From Vibrio anguillarum (GTDB taxonomy: Bacteria > Pseudomonadota > Gammaproteobacteria > Enterobacterales > Vibrionaceae): 64,000 nucleotides of DNA. Both the position numbers and the translations under genes were made by a program. Location: the NCBI RefSeq assembly GCF_001989995.2, contig NZ_JAHGUP010000008.1, positions 1 to 64,000 of the forward strand, read 5' to 3'. Below the pieces are notes generated by a model. That model saw only the letters and a program-made list of their open reading frames with translations. It made no database searches and was not told the DNA's origin. Shown here in pieces: positions 8,307 through 18,957 of the stretch. Position 1 is the first letter of the stretch; every line of letters begins with the position of its first letter.

Positions 8307-9281
8307 ATGAATTTTGCTACCTCTGGTAAACTTTCTCTTGCCGCAATTCTAATTTCAGCCGCACTACAAGCAAACGCAGGTATCAGTGTTGAAGGTGAAC
8401 AAGGTGTTTTCTCAATCGGCGGTGATGTCGAGTTCGATATTAACCTTCGTGATAAAAATGCCACTGATAAGCAAGAGCTAAATCAAGACGGTCGTCTTTT
8501 GGTTCAAATCGCTGGTGAGCGCAGTGTGAGTGGTGACCGTTATATCAAAGCACAAGCACAACCTTTACTTAAAACAACGGGTGATGTTGAGCTTGATGAT
8601 GCGTGGATTGCATTTGGTCAAGCAAATAACTGGGAATTGAGAGTAGGTCGTTATGAAGCATTTGATCTATTCCCTGTTGGTCAAGATACTATGCTTGAAT
8701 ACGCAACAGCAGAACCGTATCGAGCGAATGCGGCTCGTGGTCGTGGCGATAACGGCCAAGTCGGTTTTAGTAAGACAGCGGATAATCTTTACTTTGAACT
8801 CTCTACCAAATTTGAGAAGAATGCGACTACAGCGGATAAAAATGCTGTGTTCGTACGCCCAGTTGTTGCGTACCAAATCGTTGACTCAGTTCGTGTTGCT
8901 GCTGGTTTAGAAGCCAATCTGACTGCAGATGATAAAGATGCTGCGAATGATTTCCTTGGTTATGGCGCGACAGTTAACTATTCTGCTAACGATCTTTCTA
9001 TCAACGTGAACTATGCGTTCCGTGATTTCGACAAAACTAAACAAGAAGATACGACCATCGGTGCTAACTTACTGTTTAAAGGCTTTGGTCTAGGTCATGT
9101 CTATGGTGATGTTGATAAAGGTACTAGCGAGAAGGTAAATACCACTTATGCTTCTTACCAATTTGCTAATGTGATGGATGTGGAAGATTTCTCTGTTTAT
9201 CTAGGTACTTACTACTCGAAAGTAGACGACACAGAAAACAAAGATCTAGGCATGCGTATCCGTCTAAAATACTTCTTCTAA
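8307..9281 (+). CDS. Outer-membrane porin-like protein
   Basis: A 324-residue protein with a clear signal peptide (KLSLAAILISAALQANA, cleavage after residue 24). The mature part is rich in alternating beta strands and ends in Phe (LKYFF), as trimming-complete outer-membrane barrels do. The motif ELDDAWIAFGQANNWELRVG, followed by GRYEAFDLFPVG, resembles carbohydrate-type porins of vibrios. Such proteins let sugars or other small solutes across the outer membrane; the substrate cannot be told from the sequence. It is a single gene with its own terminator and a long upstream region containing an inverted repeat. Alternatives are a chitoporin-like or general porin. Confidence 0.75.
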   Translation: MNFATSGKLSLAAILISAALQANAGISVEGEQGVFSIGGDVEFDINLRDKNATDKQELNQDGRLLVQIAGERSVSGDRYIKAQAQPLLKTTGDVELDDAWIAFGQANNWELRVGRYEAFDLFPVGQDTMLEYATAEPYRANAARGRGDNGQVGFSKTADNLYFELSTKFEKNATTADKNAVFVRPVVAYQIVDSVRVAAGLEANLTADDKDAANDFLGYGATVNYSANDLSINVNYAFRDFDKTKQEDTTIGANLLFKGFGLGHVYGDVDKGTSEKVNTTYASYQFANVMDVEDFSVYLGTYYSKVDDTENKDLGMRIRLKYFF

Positions 9282-9318
9282 GTTTTAAAACTTAAGCATT
9301 AAATCTCAACTGCTTTTG

Positions 9319-9346
9319 ATGCCTACCGTTCGGTAGGCATTTTTTG
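9319..9346 (+). terminator. Rho-independent terminator after the porin gene
   Basis: Stem ATGCCTACCG / CGGTAGGCAT with a two-base loop, followed by six T. Confidence 0.92.
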
Positions 9347-9365
9347 TATAAGCAGATGCGATGAT

Positions 9366-9848
9366 TTACAGCTGTTTAAGCATCCACATATCGCAGCCGT
9401 TGTGCTCAGTGCCGTCCATTGGTCGATCCAAATGTATAAATCCGAGCTTTTCATATAACTGAATGGCGGATGTCATACTAGATAACGTATCCAAATAGCA
9501 AGATTGATAACCTGCATTTTGAGCAAACGATAGGCATGCTTCACTGAGCATTTTTCCTAGCCCGAAACCGCGACTTTCTGGTAATAAGAAGAGTTTTTTT
9601 AGCTCACAGATCCGTTGGCTATGATGAAAGGCTGCAATACCTGCTCCACCGACAATGATGCCGTCACGTTTGGCTACCAGATAAAGGCTGCTTCTCTCTT
9701 GCGTATAATGTTGACTCATGTTTTCTACTTCAGCATCAGATGGGCCAAAACCCTCACCGATGGCCCCAAATTCAGCGCCTACAGATTGGATAATTTTACA
9801 AATGTCCGGATCATCTTGTGGTTCGATTGGTGTTATCGTGATGTTCAT
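9366..9848 (-). CDS. GNAT-family N-acetyltransferase
   Basis: A 160-residue enzyme of the GNAT superfamily, which transfers an acetyl group from acetyl-CoA to an amine. The acetyl-CoA binding loop is visible as LLPESRGFGLGKMLSEAC (about residues 90-107; consensus Q/RxxGxG/A), preceded by the beta-4 strand CELKKLFL and followed by YQSCYLDTLSSMTSAIQLYEKLGF, the usual C-terminal end. The substrate is unknown. It is encoded alone on the minus strand, between the porin terminator and the pheS leader. Confidence 0.85.
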   Translation of the reverse strand: MNITITPIEPQDDPDICKIIQSVGAEFGAIGEGFGPSDAEVENMSQHYTQERSSLYLVAKRDGIIVGGAGIAAFHHSQRICELKKLFLLPESRGFGLGKMLSEACLSFAQNAGYQSCYLDTLSSMTSAIQLYEKLGFIHLDRPMDGTEHNGCDMWMLKQL

Positions 9849-9914
9849 CGTTTCTTCTCAAAAATAGTCATGTTTTTATTATTGTTTGGGGAGAGGGAGG
9901 TAATATCAAGAGAG

Positions 9915-11048
<1,134 letters not shown>

Positions 11049-11064
11049 TTCAAGGGTAAACACA

Positions 11065-13452
11065 ATGAAATTCAGCGAATCATGGCTTCGTGAGTGGGTT
11101 AACCCTGCGGTTACGACTGACGAACTTACACATCAAATTACAATGGCAGGCTTGGAAGTCGATGACGTTCTTGCTGTCGCCGGTGAATTTACTGGCGTCA
11201 AAGTGGGTCACGTTGTGGAATGTGGTCAACATCCGGATGCCGACAAACTGCGTGTAACGAAAGTTGACGTGGGTGAGGAAGAACTGCTTGATATCGTTTG
11301 TGGTGCAGCAAACTGCCGACAAGGCTTAAAAGTGGCGGTAGCGACTGTTGGTGCGGTACTGCCCGGCGATTTCAAGATTAAAAAAGCAAAATTACGTGGT
11401 CAACCTTCTCACGGCATGCTTTGTTCATTCAGTGAGCTAGGGATTGATGTTGAATCCGCTGGCATTATGGAGCTTGCAGAAGATGCCATCGTTGGTACTG
11501 ATTTCCGCGAATTCCTAAGCTTAGATGATGTGACTATTGATGTCGATTTGACCGCGAACCGCGCAGATTGCTTTAGTATTCGTGGCCTTGCTCGTGAAGT
11601 AGGTGTATTGAACCGCATTGATCTCACTGAGCCATCGGTCATCGCTATTCCTACTTCAATTGAAGATAAAGTCTCTATTGAAGTGAAAGCACCGGCCGCT
11701 TGTCCGCGTTATCTTGGTCGCGTGGTTAAAAACATTAATGTTCAAGCCCAAACACCGCTTTGGATGCAAGAGAAGTTACGCCGTTGCGGTCTACGTTCAA
11801 TTGATCCAGTGGTTGATATCACTAACTATATCTTGCTTGAACAAGGCCAACCGATGCATGCCTTTGATCTTGCCAAGATCGAAGGCGGTATTGTTGTTCG
11901 TATGGCCGAGCAGGATGAAAAACTTACGCTACTCGATGGTACAGAAGCTAAGTTGAATGTCGATACGCTAGTTGTTGCCGATCACAATAAAGCATTAGCC
12001 ATTGCGGGCATTTTTGGTGGTGAAGGTTCAGGCGTTAGCTCAGAAACACAAGATGTACTGCTTGAGTGTGCTTTCTTTGCACCAGACCATATCCGCGGTC
12101 GTGCTCGTAGCTATGGCCTACATACTGATTCATCCATGCGTTTTGAGCGCGGTGTTGACTACGCGTTGCAAGCCAGTGCGATGGAACGAGCGACGCAGTT
12201 GCTGGTTGATATTTGTGGCGGTGAAGTTGCACCTGTGGTTAGTGTTGAGTCTGAAACGGATTTACCTAAACCAAATCAAGTCACACTTCGTCGTACTAAA
12301 CTGGACAGTTTGCTTGGTCATCACATTGCGGATGCTGATGTGGTTGAAATCCTAAAACGTTTAGGTATGAGTGTTGAGAGTTGCGCAGAAAGTTGGGTTG
12401 CTACCGCGCCAACGTGGCGTTTTGATATCGCGATTGAGCAAGATTTGATTGAGGAAATTGGCCGTATTTACGGTTACAACAATATCCCTAATCAAGCTCC
12501 CGTTGCAGCATTGAGCATGAATGACCACCAAGAAGCAAACTTGCCACTTAAGCGTGTTCGTCATTTGTTAGTTGACCGTGGTTACCATGAAGCGATCACC
12601 TACAGCTTCGTTGAGCCAGAGCAGCAGAAACTGATTGTTCCAGATGTTGAACCACTCATTCTACCTAATCCTATTTCTGCTGATATGTCGGCGATGCGTT
12701 TGGGCTTGATCCAAGGTCTATTAAATACCGTGGTTCATAACCAGAAACGCCAGCAGCCACGCGTTCGTTTGTTTGAATATGGTTTGCGTTTTATTCCTGA
12801 TGCTTCGGCAGAGAACGGTATGCGCCAAGAGCCTATGCTCGCGGGGGTAATATCCGGTACTCGTGGTGAAGAGCACTGGAACATGGACACCGCAACGGTT
12901 GATTTCTTCGATCTAAAAGGTGACTTGGAAGCCATTCTTGATTTAACCGCCAACGGCAAAGCTTACAGCTTTACTTCTATTGCACACCCAGCGCTGCACC
13001 CTGGGCAATCGGCCGCTATCGTTGTCGATGGTGAGATTATTGGGGTGATAGGCACTGTTCATCCAGAGCTTGAGCGTAAGTTTGGCTTGAATGGCCGCAC
13101 CATCGTATTTGAACTTGAATGGTCAGCTGTGAACACCCGTGTAATTCCAGAAGCTGCATCACTGTCTAAGTTCCCAGCGAACCGCCGTGATATAGCACTG
13201 GTTGTTGATGGCGCCATTGCTTCAGGTGATATTGTCGATGCATGTCGTAACGCTGGTGGTGAGCTTCTAAAAGAGGCGAAGCTGTTTGACGTTTATGTAG
13301 GCAAAGGGGTTGAAGAGGGCAAGAAGAGTTTAGCGATTGCGTTGATGCTTCAATCGACTGAACGTACTTTAGAAGAAGCCGATATTGCAAGCGCTGTTGA
13401 ATCGATTGTGACTTCAGTAGCGGCACAGTTTGGTGCAGCCCTGCGCGACTAA
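11065..13452 (+). CDS. pheT: Phenylalanyl-tRNA synthetase beta subunit
   Basis: The 795-residue beta subunit, which holds the editing and anticodon-binding modules. The start [12 protein letters not shown] at 11065 gives the normal family length; the frame is open further upstream into pheS. In order: EMAP/tRNA-binding OB domain (about 40-150, [22 protein letters not shown]), B3/B4 editing domain (about 210-390), B5 domain (about 400-475), catalytic-like core, and the C-terminal ferredoxin-fold anticodon-binding domain (about 700-795, [14 protein letters not shown]). It forms an operon with pheS and ends in its own terminator. Confidence 0.96.
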   Translation: MKFSESWLREWVNPAVTTDELTHQITMAGLEVDDVLAVAGEFTGVKVGHVVECGQHPDADKLRVTKVDVGEEELLDIVCGAANCRQGLKVAVATVGAVLPGDFKIKKAKLRGQPSHGMLCSFSELGIDVESAGIMELAEDAIVGTDFREFLSLDDVTIDVDLTANRADCFSIRGLAREVGVLNRIDLTEPSVIAIPTSIEDKVSIEVKAPAACPRYLGRVVKNINVQAQTPLWMQEKLRRCGLRSIDPVVDITNYILLEQGQPMHAFDLAKIEGGIVVRMAEQDEKLTLLDGTEAKLNVDTLVVADHNKALAIAGIFGGEGSGVSSETQDVLLECAFFAPDHIRGRARSYGLHTDSSMRFERGVDYALQASAMERATQLLVDICGGEVAPVVSVESETDLPKPNQVTLRRTKLDSLLGHHIADADVVEILKRLGMSVESCAESWVATAPTWRFDIAIEQDLIEEIGRIYGYNNIPNQAPVAALSMNDHQEANLPLKRVRHLLVDRGYHEAITYSFVEPEQQKLIVPDVEPLILPNPISADMSAMRLGLIQGLLNTVVHNQKRQQPRVRLFEYGLRFIPDASAENGMRQEPMLAGVISGTRGEEHWNMDTATVDFFDLKGDLEAILDLTANGKAYSFTSIAHPALHPGQSAAIVVDGEIIGVIGTVHPELERKFGLNGRTIVFELEWSAVNTRVIPEAASLSKFPANRRDIALVVDGAIASGDIVDACRNAGGELLKEAKLFDVYVGKGVEEGKKSLAIALMLQSTERTLEEADIASAVESIVTSVAAQFGAALRD

Positions 13453-13478
13453 TTCAGAAAGTAGCCTAAGTATATTTG

Positions 13479-13506
13479 AGCAGGTTCAAGTTGGGCCTGC
13501 TTTTTT
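13479..13506 (+). terminator. Rho-independent terminator after pheT
   Basis: Stem GCAGG / CCTGC extended by A-T pairs, followed by six T. It separates pheST from ihfA, which are often one operon in enterobacteria. Confidence 0.8.
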
Positions 13507-13873
13507 ATATGCAATTTAGTGACAAGTTAGTGTTAAACAAGTCTATGATTTAACAGGTTATAAATTTTTTTATCAGAAATCGATATCCATTCAAAATAGT
13601 ATGAAATTCTGAAAATATTGGCTGTTATGATATAACTAACTAAATTGTCAGTGTTTTTTCTCAATCTTCGACGTCTAATTGTATAAATGCAGCCAGTATA
13701 TGCGCTTATTTTGATGAAACTATTAATATTGTTGCGAATAAAAAAGTTGGCGAAAATCAGAAGCTTGGCATACACTTTTCAGGTAAAGCCGATATCTTAT
13801 TGATTGGCTAAGCGAAAATGCTTTGGCGCTGCTTAGAAGCAGCAAGGTTTAACATAGCTTTGAGGGAAGTTTT
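13507..13873. promoter_or_regulatory. ihfA upstream region
   Basis: About 370 bp, AT-rich, with no supportable gene. Close to ihfA, a 7-bp stem with a two-base loop (GCTGCTTAGAAGCAGC, 13833-13848) would form a stable hairpin about 25 bases before the start codon in the mRNA. The ihfA ribosome binding site is GAGGGAAG. Confidence 0.4.
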
Positions 13874-14170
13874 ATGGCGCTCACAAAGGCCGAATTGGCT
13901 GAAAACCTGTTTGAAAAGCTTGGATACAGTAAACGGGATGCCAAGGAAACGGTTGAAGTGTTTTTCGAAGAGATTCGCAAGGCGCTTGAAAGTGGCGAAC
14001 AGGTAAAACTATCTGGTTTTGGTAATTTTGATCTACGAGACAAAAACGAGCGTCCGGGTCGAAACCCAAAAACAGGTGAGGATATTCCTATCTCCGCTCG
14101 ACGTGTCGTAACGTTCCGCCCAGGGCAGAAATTAAAAGCCCGAGTCGAGAACATTAATGTCGAAAAATAG
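13874..14170 (+). CDS. ihfA: Integration host factor alpha subunit
   Basis: A 98-residue DNA-bending protein that forms a heterodimer with IhfB and acts in recombination, replication and transcription control. It follows the HU/IHF family throughout: [13 protein letters not shown] at the start, [20 protein letters not shown] with the Pro of the intercalating arm, and [18 protein letters not shown] at the end. The length is normal. A strong terminator follows. Confidence 0.97.
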   Translation: MALTKAELAENLFEKLGYSKRDAKETVEVFFEEIRKALESGEQVKLSGFGNFDLRDKNERPGRNPKTGEDIPISARRVVTFRPGQKLKARVENINVEK

Positions 14171-14180
14171 ACCGAGCAAT

Positions 14181-14208
14181 AGACCACGCTATGCGTGGTC
14201 TTTTTTTT
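14181..14208 (+). terminator. Rho-independent terminator after ihfA
   Basis: Stem AGACCACGC / GCGTGGTCT with a three-base loop and eight T. Confidence 0.92.
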
Positions 14209-14240
14209 CTGTTTATGGTGAGTTAAGGGTTCTGAACGTA

Positions 14241-15014
14241 TTAGGCTGCTTGAATATGAGTAGTGATATACGGCTGCCAGGCGTTTTGGTAGAGCTCGAT
14301 AGATTGGCGACGAAACTGGTTAATTTGTGCCTTTTCAATATCATGTAACGCTCGCTTCTCTAATGCGGCGACACGTTCAAACTTCTGGATCTGTTCATAG
14401 AAACGATGCTCGGGGCCATTTTTCACATCAGCAATGGCTTTAAGGTGCAATTGTACTTCTGCAATGATGTTGGTTTTAGGAAGTTGAACCAGTAAGTTTA
14501 AATCACGATAGCCTGATGCGGCAGGCGATTTAAAGCGGTTCTTTACTTTTACGATGCTGGCTTCTCGGCTTAATACTTCATAAGCCTCGACTAAGCTTGG
14601 CACATCATTTGCCACAAGAGTTGTTCTGGCTAAATCTGTGATCCTATCAGCTCGCCCACCTAATTCATGTTCTATTTTACTTAATGCTCGGTCACGTGAT
14701 TTCACGCCAGAAAAGTGAGCCTCTGTTGATGTCAGTAAAGCAGTACTTCTGCACAATGTTTCAAGTTCACGTTGAGCTTGGTGAGCTTTACTGTAGAGAA
14801 TTTCAAAATCGTTGTAGGGTTGCAAAGGCTGGTTGTTGGTGGACTGGATGCCATATAAACCGCTTAAACTATGCTTGAACAGTTTAGATGAGAGTTGATT
14901 TTTCGATTCACCAACTTTGACATCACTTTCTGAATTGAACGGAACGGCTGCAAAGGCAGGGGCTCTGCTTAGTACTAAAAGCATCAGTGCCGTAGTACGT
15001 AAAAATAGGCTCAT
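14241..15014 (-). CDS. relV: Small alarmone synthetase RelV
   Basis: A 257-residue RelA/SpoT-domain protein. The synthetase core is at about 75-220: KSRDRALSKIEHELGG supplies the basic ATP-binding residues, ADRITDLARTTLVANDV corresponds to the conserved D-x-x-R segment, and YRDLNLLVQLP with EVQLHLKAI gives the GTP-side strand with the conserved Glu-x-Gln. There is no HD hydrolase domain and no C-terminal regulatory region, as in RelV of V. cholerae, which makes (p)ppGpp without RelA or SpoT. Unusually for a cytoplasmic enzyme, the first 23 residues look like a cleavable signal peptide (LRTTALMLLVLSRAPAFAA). Its position between ihfA and tpm matches V. cholerae as I recall it. Confidence 0.88.
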   Translation of the reverse strand: MSLFLRTTALMLLVLSRAPAFAAVPFNSESDVKVGESKNQLSSKLFKHSLSGLYGIQSTNNQPLQPYNDFEILYSKAHQAQRELETLCRSTALLTSTEAHFSGVKSRDRALSKIEHELGGRADRITDLARTTLVANDVPSLVEAYEVLSREASIVKVKNRFKSPAASGYRDLNLLVQLPKTNIIAEVQLHLKAIADVKNGPEHRFYEQIQKFERVAALEKRALHDIEKAQINQFRRQSIELYQNAWQPYITTHIQAA

Positions 15015-15361
15015 TCATTCTCCTTAACTTAGTCTAGGTAAAAGGTGAAACCAAAATAGACCTAAACACGTGATAACCAGAGTCGCTTGCTATGAGATCT
15101 TGGGATGAAGAAAGTGAACTCAATAGCTCGTGGAACAATTAATCCATAATTTTGCGCTTTATCACAGGTCTTATCTTCAGACGCCTCGCCAGGCTATCTG
15201 TTCAATTTGATGTGTTACCAAGTGTATCTAATGAGGATGAACCAAATATGAACATCTTTATCTGTCTTTGTGCTGTTTGTTTAACCCGTTGGGGATTCAC
15301 TTATTAGTCAGTAGCATGTACTTTGTCTGGCTGTAGATTTTAATCGTAGAGCACGAAGATA
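15015..15361. promoter_or_regulatory. relV/tpm divergent intergenic region
   Basis: Nearly 350 bp between divergent genes; it must hold both promoters, but I cannot identify a convincing -35/-10 pair. A 19-codon frame (15248-15307) lacks support. The relV ribosome binding site is AAGGAGAATG, immediately before its start. Confidence 0.35.
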
Positions 15362-16009
15362 ATGAAAGATTCCGAGTTTTGGCACAAGAAATGGGCCTCC
15401 AACCAAATAGGATTTCACTTAGAAGATGTGAACCCATTGTTGATCGAATATTGGCCTCAACTCTCACCTCAACGAAATGAAAGTGTATTTGTACCATTGT
15501 GCGGAAAAAGTGAAGATTTGATATGGCTCGCTTCCCAGCATGAACAGGTTCAGGGTGTAGAGCTGAGTGAAATTGCCGTTCGTTCCTTTTTTGCCGAGCA
15601 TTTTTATACGCCAACGGTCACTCGCTTAAATGGAGCGCATGAACTGTATCAGTTTGATGAACTGATGATTTATACCGGAGATGTCTTTAGTGCGCCGCTA
15701 AAAGCGGTTGAGCTTATCTACGACCGAGCGGCGTTAGTTGCACTGCCCCCTGAAATGCGAGAGGAGTACGTTACTCGCTTGCTTTCACTGTTAAAAGAGG
15801 GCGGAAGGATATTGCTTGTGACGCTGGATTACGTTCAAAGTGAAATGACGGGCCCTCCATTCTGTGTCGCCAAAAATGAAGTTGAGTCGTTATTCACTGA
15901 CTGCAAAGTGACGTGTCTGTTTCGTGACGATGCTGATGAAAATCACCCTAAGATCAGTCAACGAGGATTAAGCCGTTTTGCTGAAGTCGTGTGGTTAATT
16001 GAGAAGTAA
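15362..16009 (+). CDS. tpm: Thiopurine S-methyltransferase
   Basis: A 215-residue SAM-dependent methyltransferase of the TPMT family; in bacteria these act on selenium, tellurium and thiopurine compounds. Family features are the N-terminal [20 protein letters not shown], the SAM motif [17 protein letters not shown] (about 40-56), [13 protein letters not shown] (motif II), and [17 protein letters not shown]. The C-terminal part with [10 protein letters not shown] is complete. It is a single gene; its natural substrate here is unknown. Confidence 0.93.
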   Translation: MKDSEFWHKKWASNQIGFHLEDVNPLLIEYWPQLSPQRNESVFVPLCGKSEDLIWLASQHEQVQGVELSEIAVRSFFAEHFYTPTVTRLNGAHELYQFDELMIYTGDVFSAPLKAVELIYDRAALVALPPEMREEYVTRLLSLLKEGGRILLVTLDYVQSEMTGPPFCVAKNEVESLFTDCKVTCLFRDDADENHPKISQRGLSRFAEVVWLIEK

Positions 16010-16130
16010 CAGACTATGCTTAGATCGTTTATTTATACATCTTATATAACAATAAATAGGTAGGTTTTAGGCGTTTGATGAGAGCAAGCCATTACGTCTA
16101 TATCAGCCGCTCTAATACTAAGGAAAAACT

Positions 16131-17429
16131 ATGGGTTTGTTTAGTCGGAAGCCAAACAGCAATCAACAGTCTAAAAAGAGCAGTGATGAACTGGTGGTTG
16201 ATTCAATAAAACGCACGATGGCTTATATTGAGTTTGATCCACAAGGACATATTCTGACTGCCAGCTCCTCATTCTTACAAGTGTTGGGTTATTCATTATC
16301 GGAAGTGGTGGGCCAGCATCATCGAATGTTCTGTGAAAGTGAATTTGTTAATGCGCCTCAATATAGTCAACTTTGGCAAAATTTAGCGCAAGGTAAACCT
16401 CATGCGGGTACGTTTTGCCGTTTAACTAAAAGCCATAATAAAGTCTGGATTGAAGCTACGTACATCCCAGTAAAAGATGAGCAAGGAAAAGTGGTTAAGG
16501 TGGTGAAGATTGCCAGTGATGTCACTGCTGCAAAAGAGAAATTGGATAGACAAGTGGCCGTATTTGAAGCTGTCGATAAGTCAATGGCTGTGATTTCTTT
16601 CACTCCCGATGGGACGGTTGTGGAGGCGAATCCAAACTTTTTGTCCTGTGTTGGATACAAATTGGCAGAAATCGTTGGTAAGCATCATCGACTTTTTTGT
16701 GATGATGAATTTTATAAAAAGGATCCTAATTTTTGGGCGTCGCTCGCTAGCGGCCATTTTAAAACGGGATTATTTAAACGTTTTACAAAACATGGTGATG
16801 AAATTTGGTTAGAAGCGACTTATAACCCCATCTTTAACGAAAAGCATAAAGTGATTGGTGTGACTAAGTTTGCAACTGATGTCACGCAACGAGTACTGCA
16901 AGCTCGGGCGATTAAAGATGCAGCAGAAGTGGCGCATCACACCTCACAAGAAACGGTACATATTGCTCAACTTGGGACGGGAACGCTAGCCGAAGCCGCC
17001 TCCATTGCTAAAGAGATTGATAACGCGATCACTAAGGCGAATACATCGATGACGCAACTGGCCAACCAGTCGCAGCAAATCACCAAAATTGTAACCACCA
17101 TTACAGGCATAGCAGAACAGACTAATTTGCTGGCGCTCAATGCCGCTATCGAGGCTGCGCGTGCCGGGGAGTATGGCCGGGGTTTTGCGGTGGTTGCTGA
17201 TGAGGTGCGCTCATTGGCCTCCAATACCACCAAAGCGACCGATGAAATTGGTAATATTGTTAAGCTCAATAGCGAACTGACCAACAGCTCGACATCGATG
17301 ATGGGGGCAATTCAAGGCCAAGTCACGGCATGTAACAGCAAACTGGAAGAGACGCAAAAGCTGATTGATGAAATGAGAAAAGCCGCGGACAGTGTGGTTG
17401 GCACGGTCAGTGAACTGATTAAAGAGTAA
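16131..17429 (+). CDS. Soluble chemoreceptor with two PAS domains
   Basis: A 432-residue methyl-accepting chemotaxis protein without any transmembrane segment. Two PAS domains in tandem (about 25-145 and 147-265) share the pattern GYxLxEVVGxHHRxFC and the following WLEATYxP motif typical of PAS_3/PAC. The signalling hairpin tip is at about 330-370 ([35 protein letters not shown]). The short C-terminus lacks a CheR-binding pentapeptide. The architecture is that of the Pseudomonas energy/dispersal sensor BdlA and of Aer2-like cytoplasmic receptors, suggesting redox or energy sensing through a PAS cofactor. The ligand is not identifiable. Confidence 0.88.
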   Translation: MGLFSRKPNSNQQSKKSSDELVVDSIKRTMAYIEFDPQGHILTASSSFLQVLGYSLSEVVGQHHRMFCESEFVNAPQYSQLWQNLAQGKPHAGTFCRLTKSHNKVWIEATYIPVKDEQGKVVKVVKIASDVTAAKEKLDRQVAVFEAVDKSMAVISFTPDGTVVEANPNFLSCVGYKLAEIVGKHHRLFCDDEFYKKDPNFWASLASGHFKTGLFKRFTKHGDEIWLEATYNPIFNEKHKVIGVTKFATDVTQRVLQARAIKDAAEVAHHTSQETVHIAQLGTGTLAEAASIAKEIDNAITKANTSMTQLANQSQQITKIVTTITGIAEQTNLLALNAAIEAARAGEYGRGFAVVADEVRSLASNTTKATDEIGNIVKLNSELTNSSTSMMGAIQGQVTACNSKLEETQKLIDEMRKAADSVVGTVSELIKE

Positions 17430-17463
17430 GGCTCTGCAGCGAGTATTGTTGGTGAAGAAAATG

Positions 17464-17496
17464 AAAGCGAGCCTAGTGGCTCGCTTTGCGTTTTTA
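17464..17496. terminator. Bidirectional terminator between receptor gene and purT
   Basis: A perfect 10-bp stem AAAGCGAGCC / GGCTCGCTTT with loop TAGT. T-rich flanks lie on both strands, so it can serve both convergent genes; it overlaps the last codon of purT. Confidence 0.85.
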
Positions 17497-18669
17497 CAGA
17501 ATCACTTGCACGCTTTTGGCACATTGAATTGCGTTGTGCAAAGCCTGTTTGAGTTCTTTATCTTTCGCCAGAGCAACCCCAAGTCGACGGCGTCCATCAA
17601 TGTCTGGTTTACCAAACAGACGAAGTTGAGTGTGTGGGATAGACAGTGCTTCATTTATTCCATCAAATCTAAGGTTAGTGGAGGTGCCTTGACCTAAAAT
17701 AACCGCAGATGCCGATGGCCCATATTGGGTAATACTGTTGATTGGCATACCCGTGAACGCGCGCACGTGTAACGCAAATTCAGACAGCTCTTGCGAAATG
17801 AGGGTGACCATTCCCGTATCATGTGGGCGAGGGGACACTTCATTGAAGATAACATTATCGCCTTTTACAAACAGTTCAACACCAAATAAGCCGTAACCAC
17901 CGAGTGCATTAACCACTTGTTCTGCTACATATTCAGCGGCTTTAATTGCGTTAGCCGACATCACTTGTGGTTGCCATGATTCGCGATAATCCCCTTCCTC
18001 TTGTCGATGGCCAATGGGAGCGCAGAAATGGACACCATCCACTGCTCGAATCGTCAAGAGAGTAATTTCGTAGTCGAAATCGATAAAGCCTTCGACGATC
18101 ACTCTCCCAGCTCCACTGCGGCCACCTTCTTGAGCGTATGCCCAAGCGCGGCTAATATCCTCTTGCGTCTTAATCACACTTTGGCCTTTACCTGATGAAC
18201 TCATCACAGGCTTAACTACGCAAGGCATACCGACATGCTCAATCGCCAGTACAAAATCATTATAGTCATCAGCAAACTGATAAGGAGAGGTAGGTAAGGC
18301 AAGAGTTTCTGCGGCTAAACGGCGAATGCCTTCACGATTCATCGTCAATTGAGTGGCCGTTGCAGTGGGGACCACGTTTAAGCCTTGCGCTTCCAGTTCA
18401 ACCAGCTTGTGAGTGGCAATTGCTTCAATTTCTGGCACCACGTAGTCTGGTTTTTCGAGTTCGATAATGGCTTGTAGCGCATCTCCATCGAGCATATCCA
18501 ATACGTGGCTACGATGCGCCACCTGCATTGCTGGAGCGTTGGCGTAGCGATCACAGGCAATCACTTCTAAACCAAGGCGTTGGCATTCAATTGCCACCTC
18601 TTTGCCCAATTCTCCGGAACCAAGCAGTAAAACGCGGGTGGCATTTTCACGTGTAGCAGTACCAAACAT
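17494..18669 (-). CDS. purT: Formate-dependent GAR transformylase 2
   Basis: PurT makes formyl-GAR from GAR, formate and ATP, the folate-independent version of the third step of purine synthesis. The 391-residue protein shows the ATP-grasp fold: N-terminal [20 protein letters not shown], the P-loop-like [32 protein letters not shown], and the metal-binding [20 protein letters not shown]. The length is normal. A PurR operator lies 70-85 bp upstream, so repression by hypoxanthine/guanine through PurR is expected. Confidence 0.96.
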   Translation of the reverse strand: MFGTATRENATRVLLLGSGELGKEVAIECQRLGLEVIACDRYANAPAMQVAHRSHVLDMLDGDALQAIIELEKPDYVVPEIEAIATHKLVELEAQGLNVVPTATATQLTMNREGIRRLAAETLALPTSPYQFADDYNDFVLAIEHVGMPCVVKPVMSSSGKGQSVIKTQEDISRAWAYAQEGGRSGAGRVIVEGFIDFDYEITLLTIRAVDGVHFCAPIGHRQEEGDYRESWQPQVMSANAIKAAEYVAEQVVNALGGYGLFGVELFVKGDNVIFNEVSPRPHDTGMVTLISQELSEFALHVRAFTGMPINSITQYGPSASAVILGQGTSTNLRFDGINEALSIPHTQLRLFGKPDIDGRRRLGVALAKDKELKQALHNAIQCAKSVQVIL

Positions 18670-18738
18670 AGTGAATCCTTACATTCAAGCAATAGGTAAT
18701 AGCGAAAACAGCCAAAATCATACTAAAATTAAGAATAA

Positions 18739-18754
18739 AAGCAAACGTTTGCCT
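18739..18754 (-). promoter_or_regulatory. PurR operator of purT
   Basis: AAGCAAACGTTTGCCT matches the PurR consensus ACGCAAACGTTTGCGT at all twelve central positions and lies upstream of purT. Confidence 0.88.
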
Positions 18755-18957
18755 TTGTGATGAGAGATGAGTAATTTCCTGTTCGTACTGTCGATAAAGT
18801 GGTTTGTGTAATACGCAGTAAACGAACTCATATCTGTACAAAATTAAGGCTGAAATAGCAATTAATGTGCAGTAAACAGCATTCGAGAAACTGCGTTAAG
18901 AATATGAAGTAATTTCAGTCTAAAGTTTATGTGGGATTGACTAAGAAAAAGACACCT

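Noticed and set aside
13533..13775. 80-codon minus-strand frame between pheT and ihfA
   Set aside because: AT-rich with Ile/Asn/Lys-biased composition, no ribosome binding site and no recognisable family. A plus-strand reading ending GIHFSGKADILLIG looked protein-like but has no start codon.
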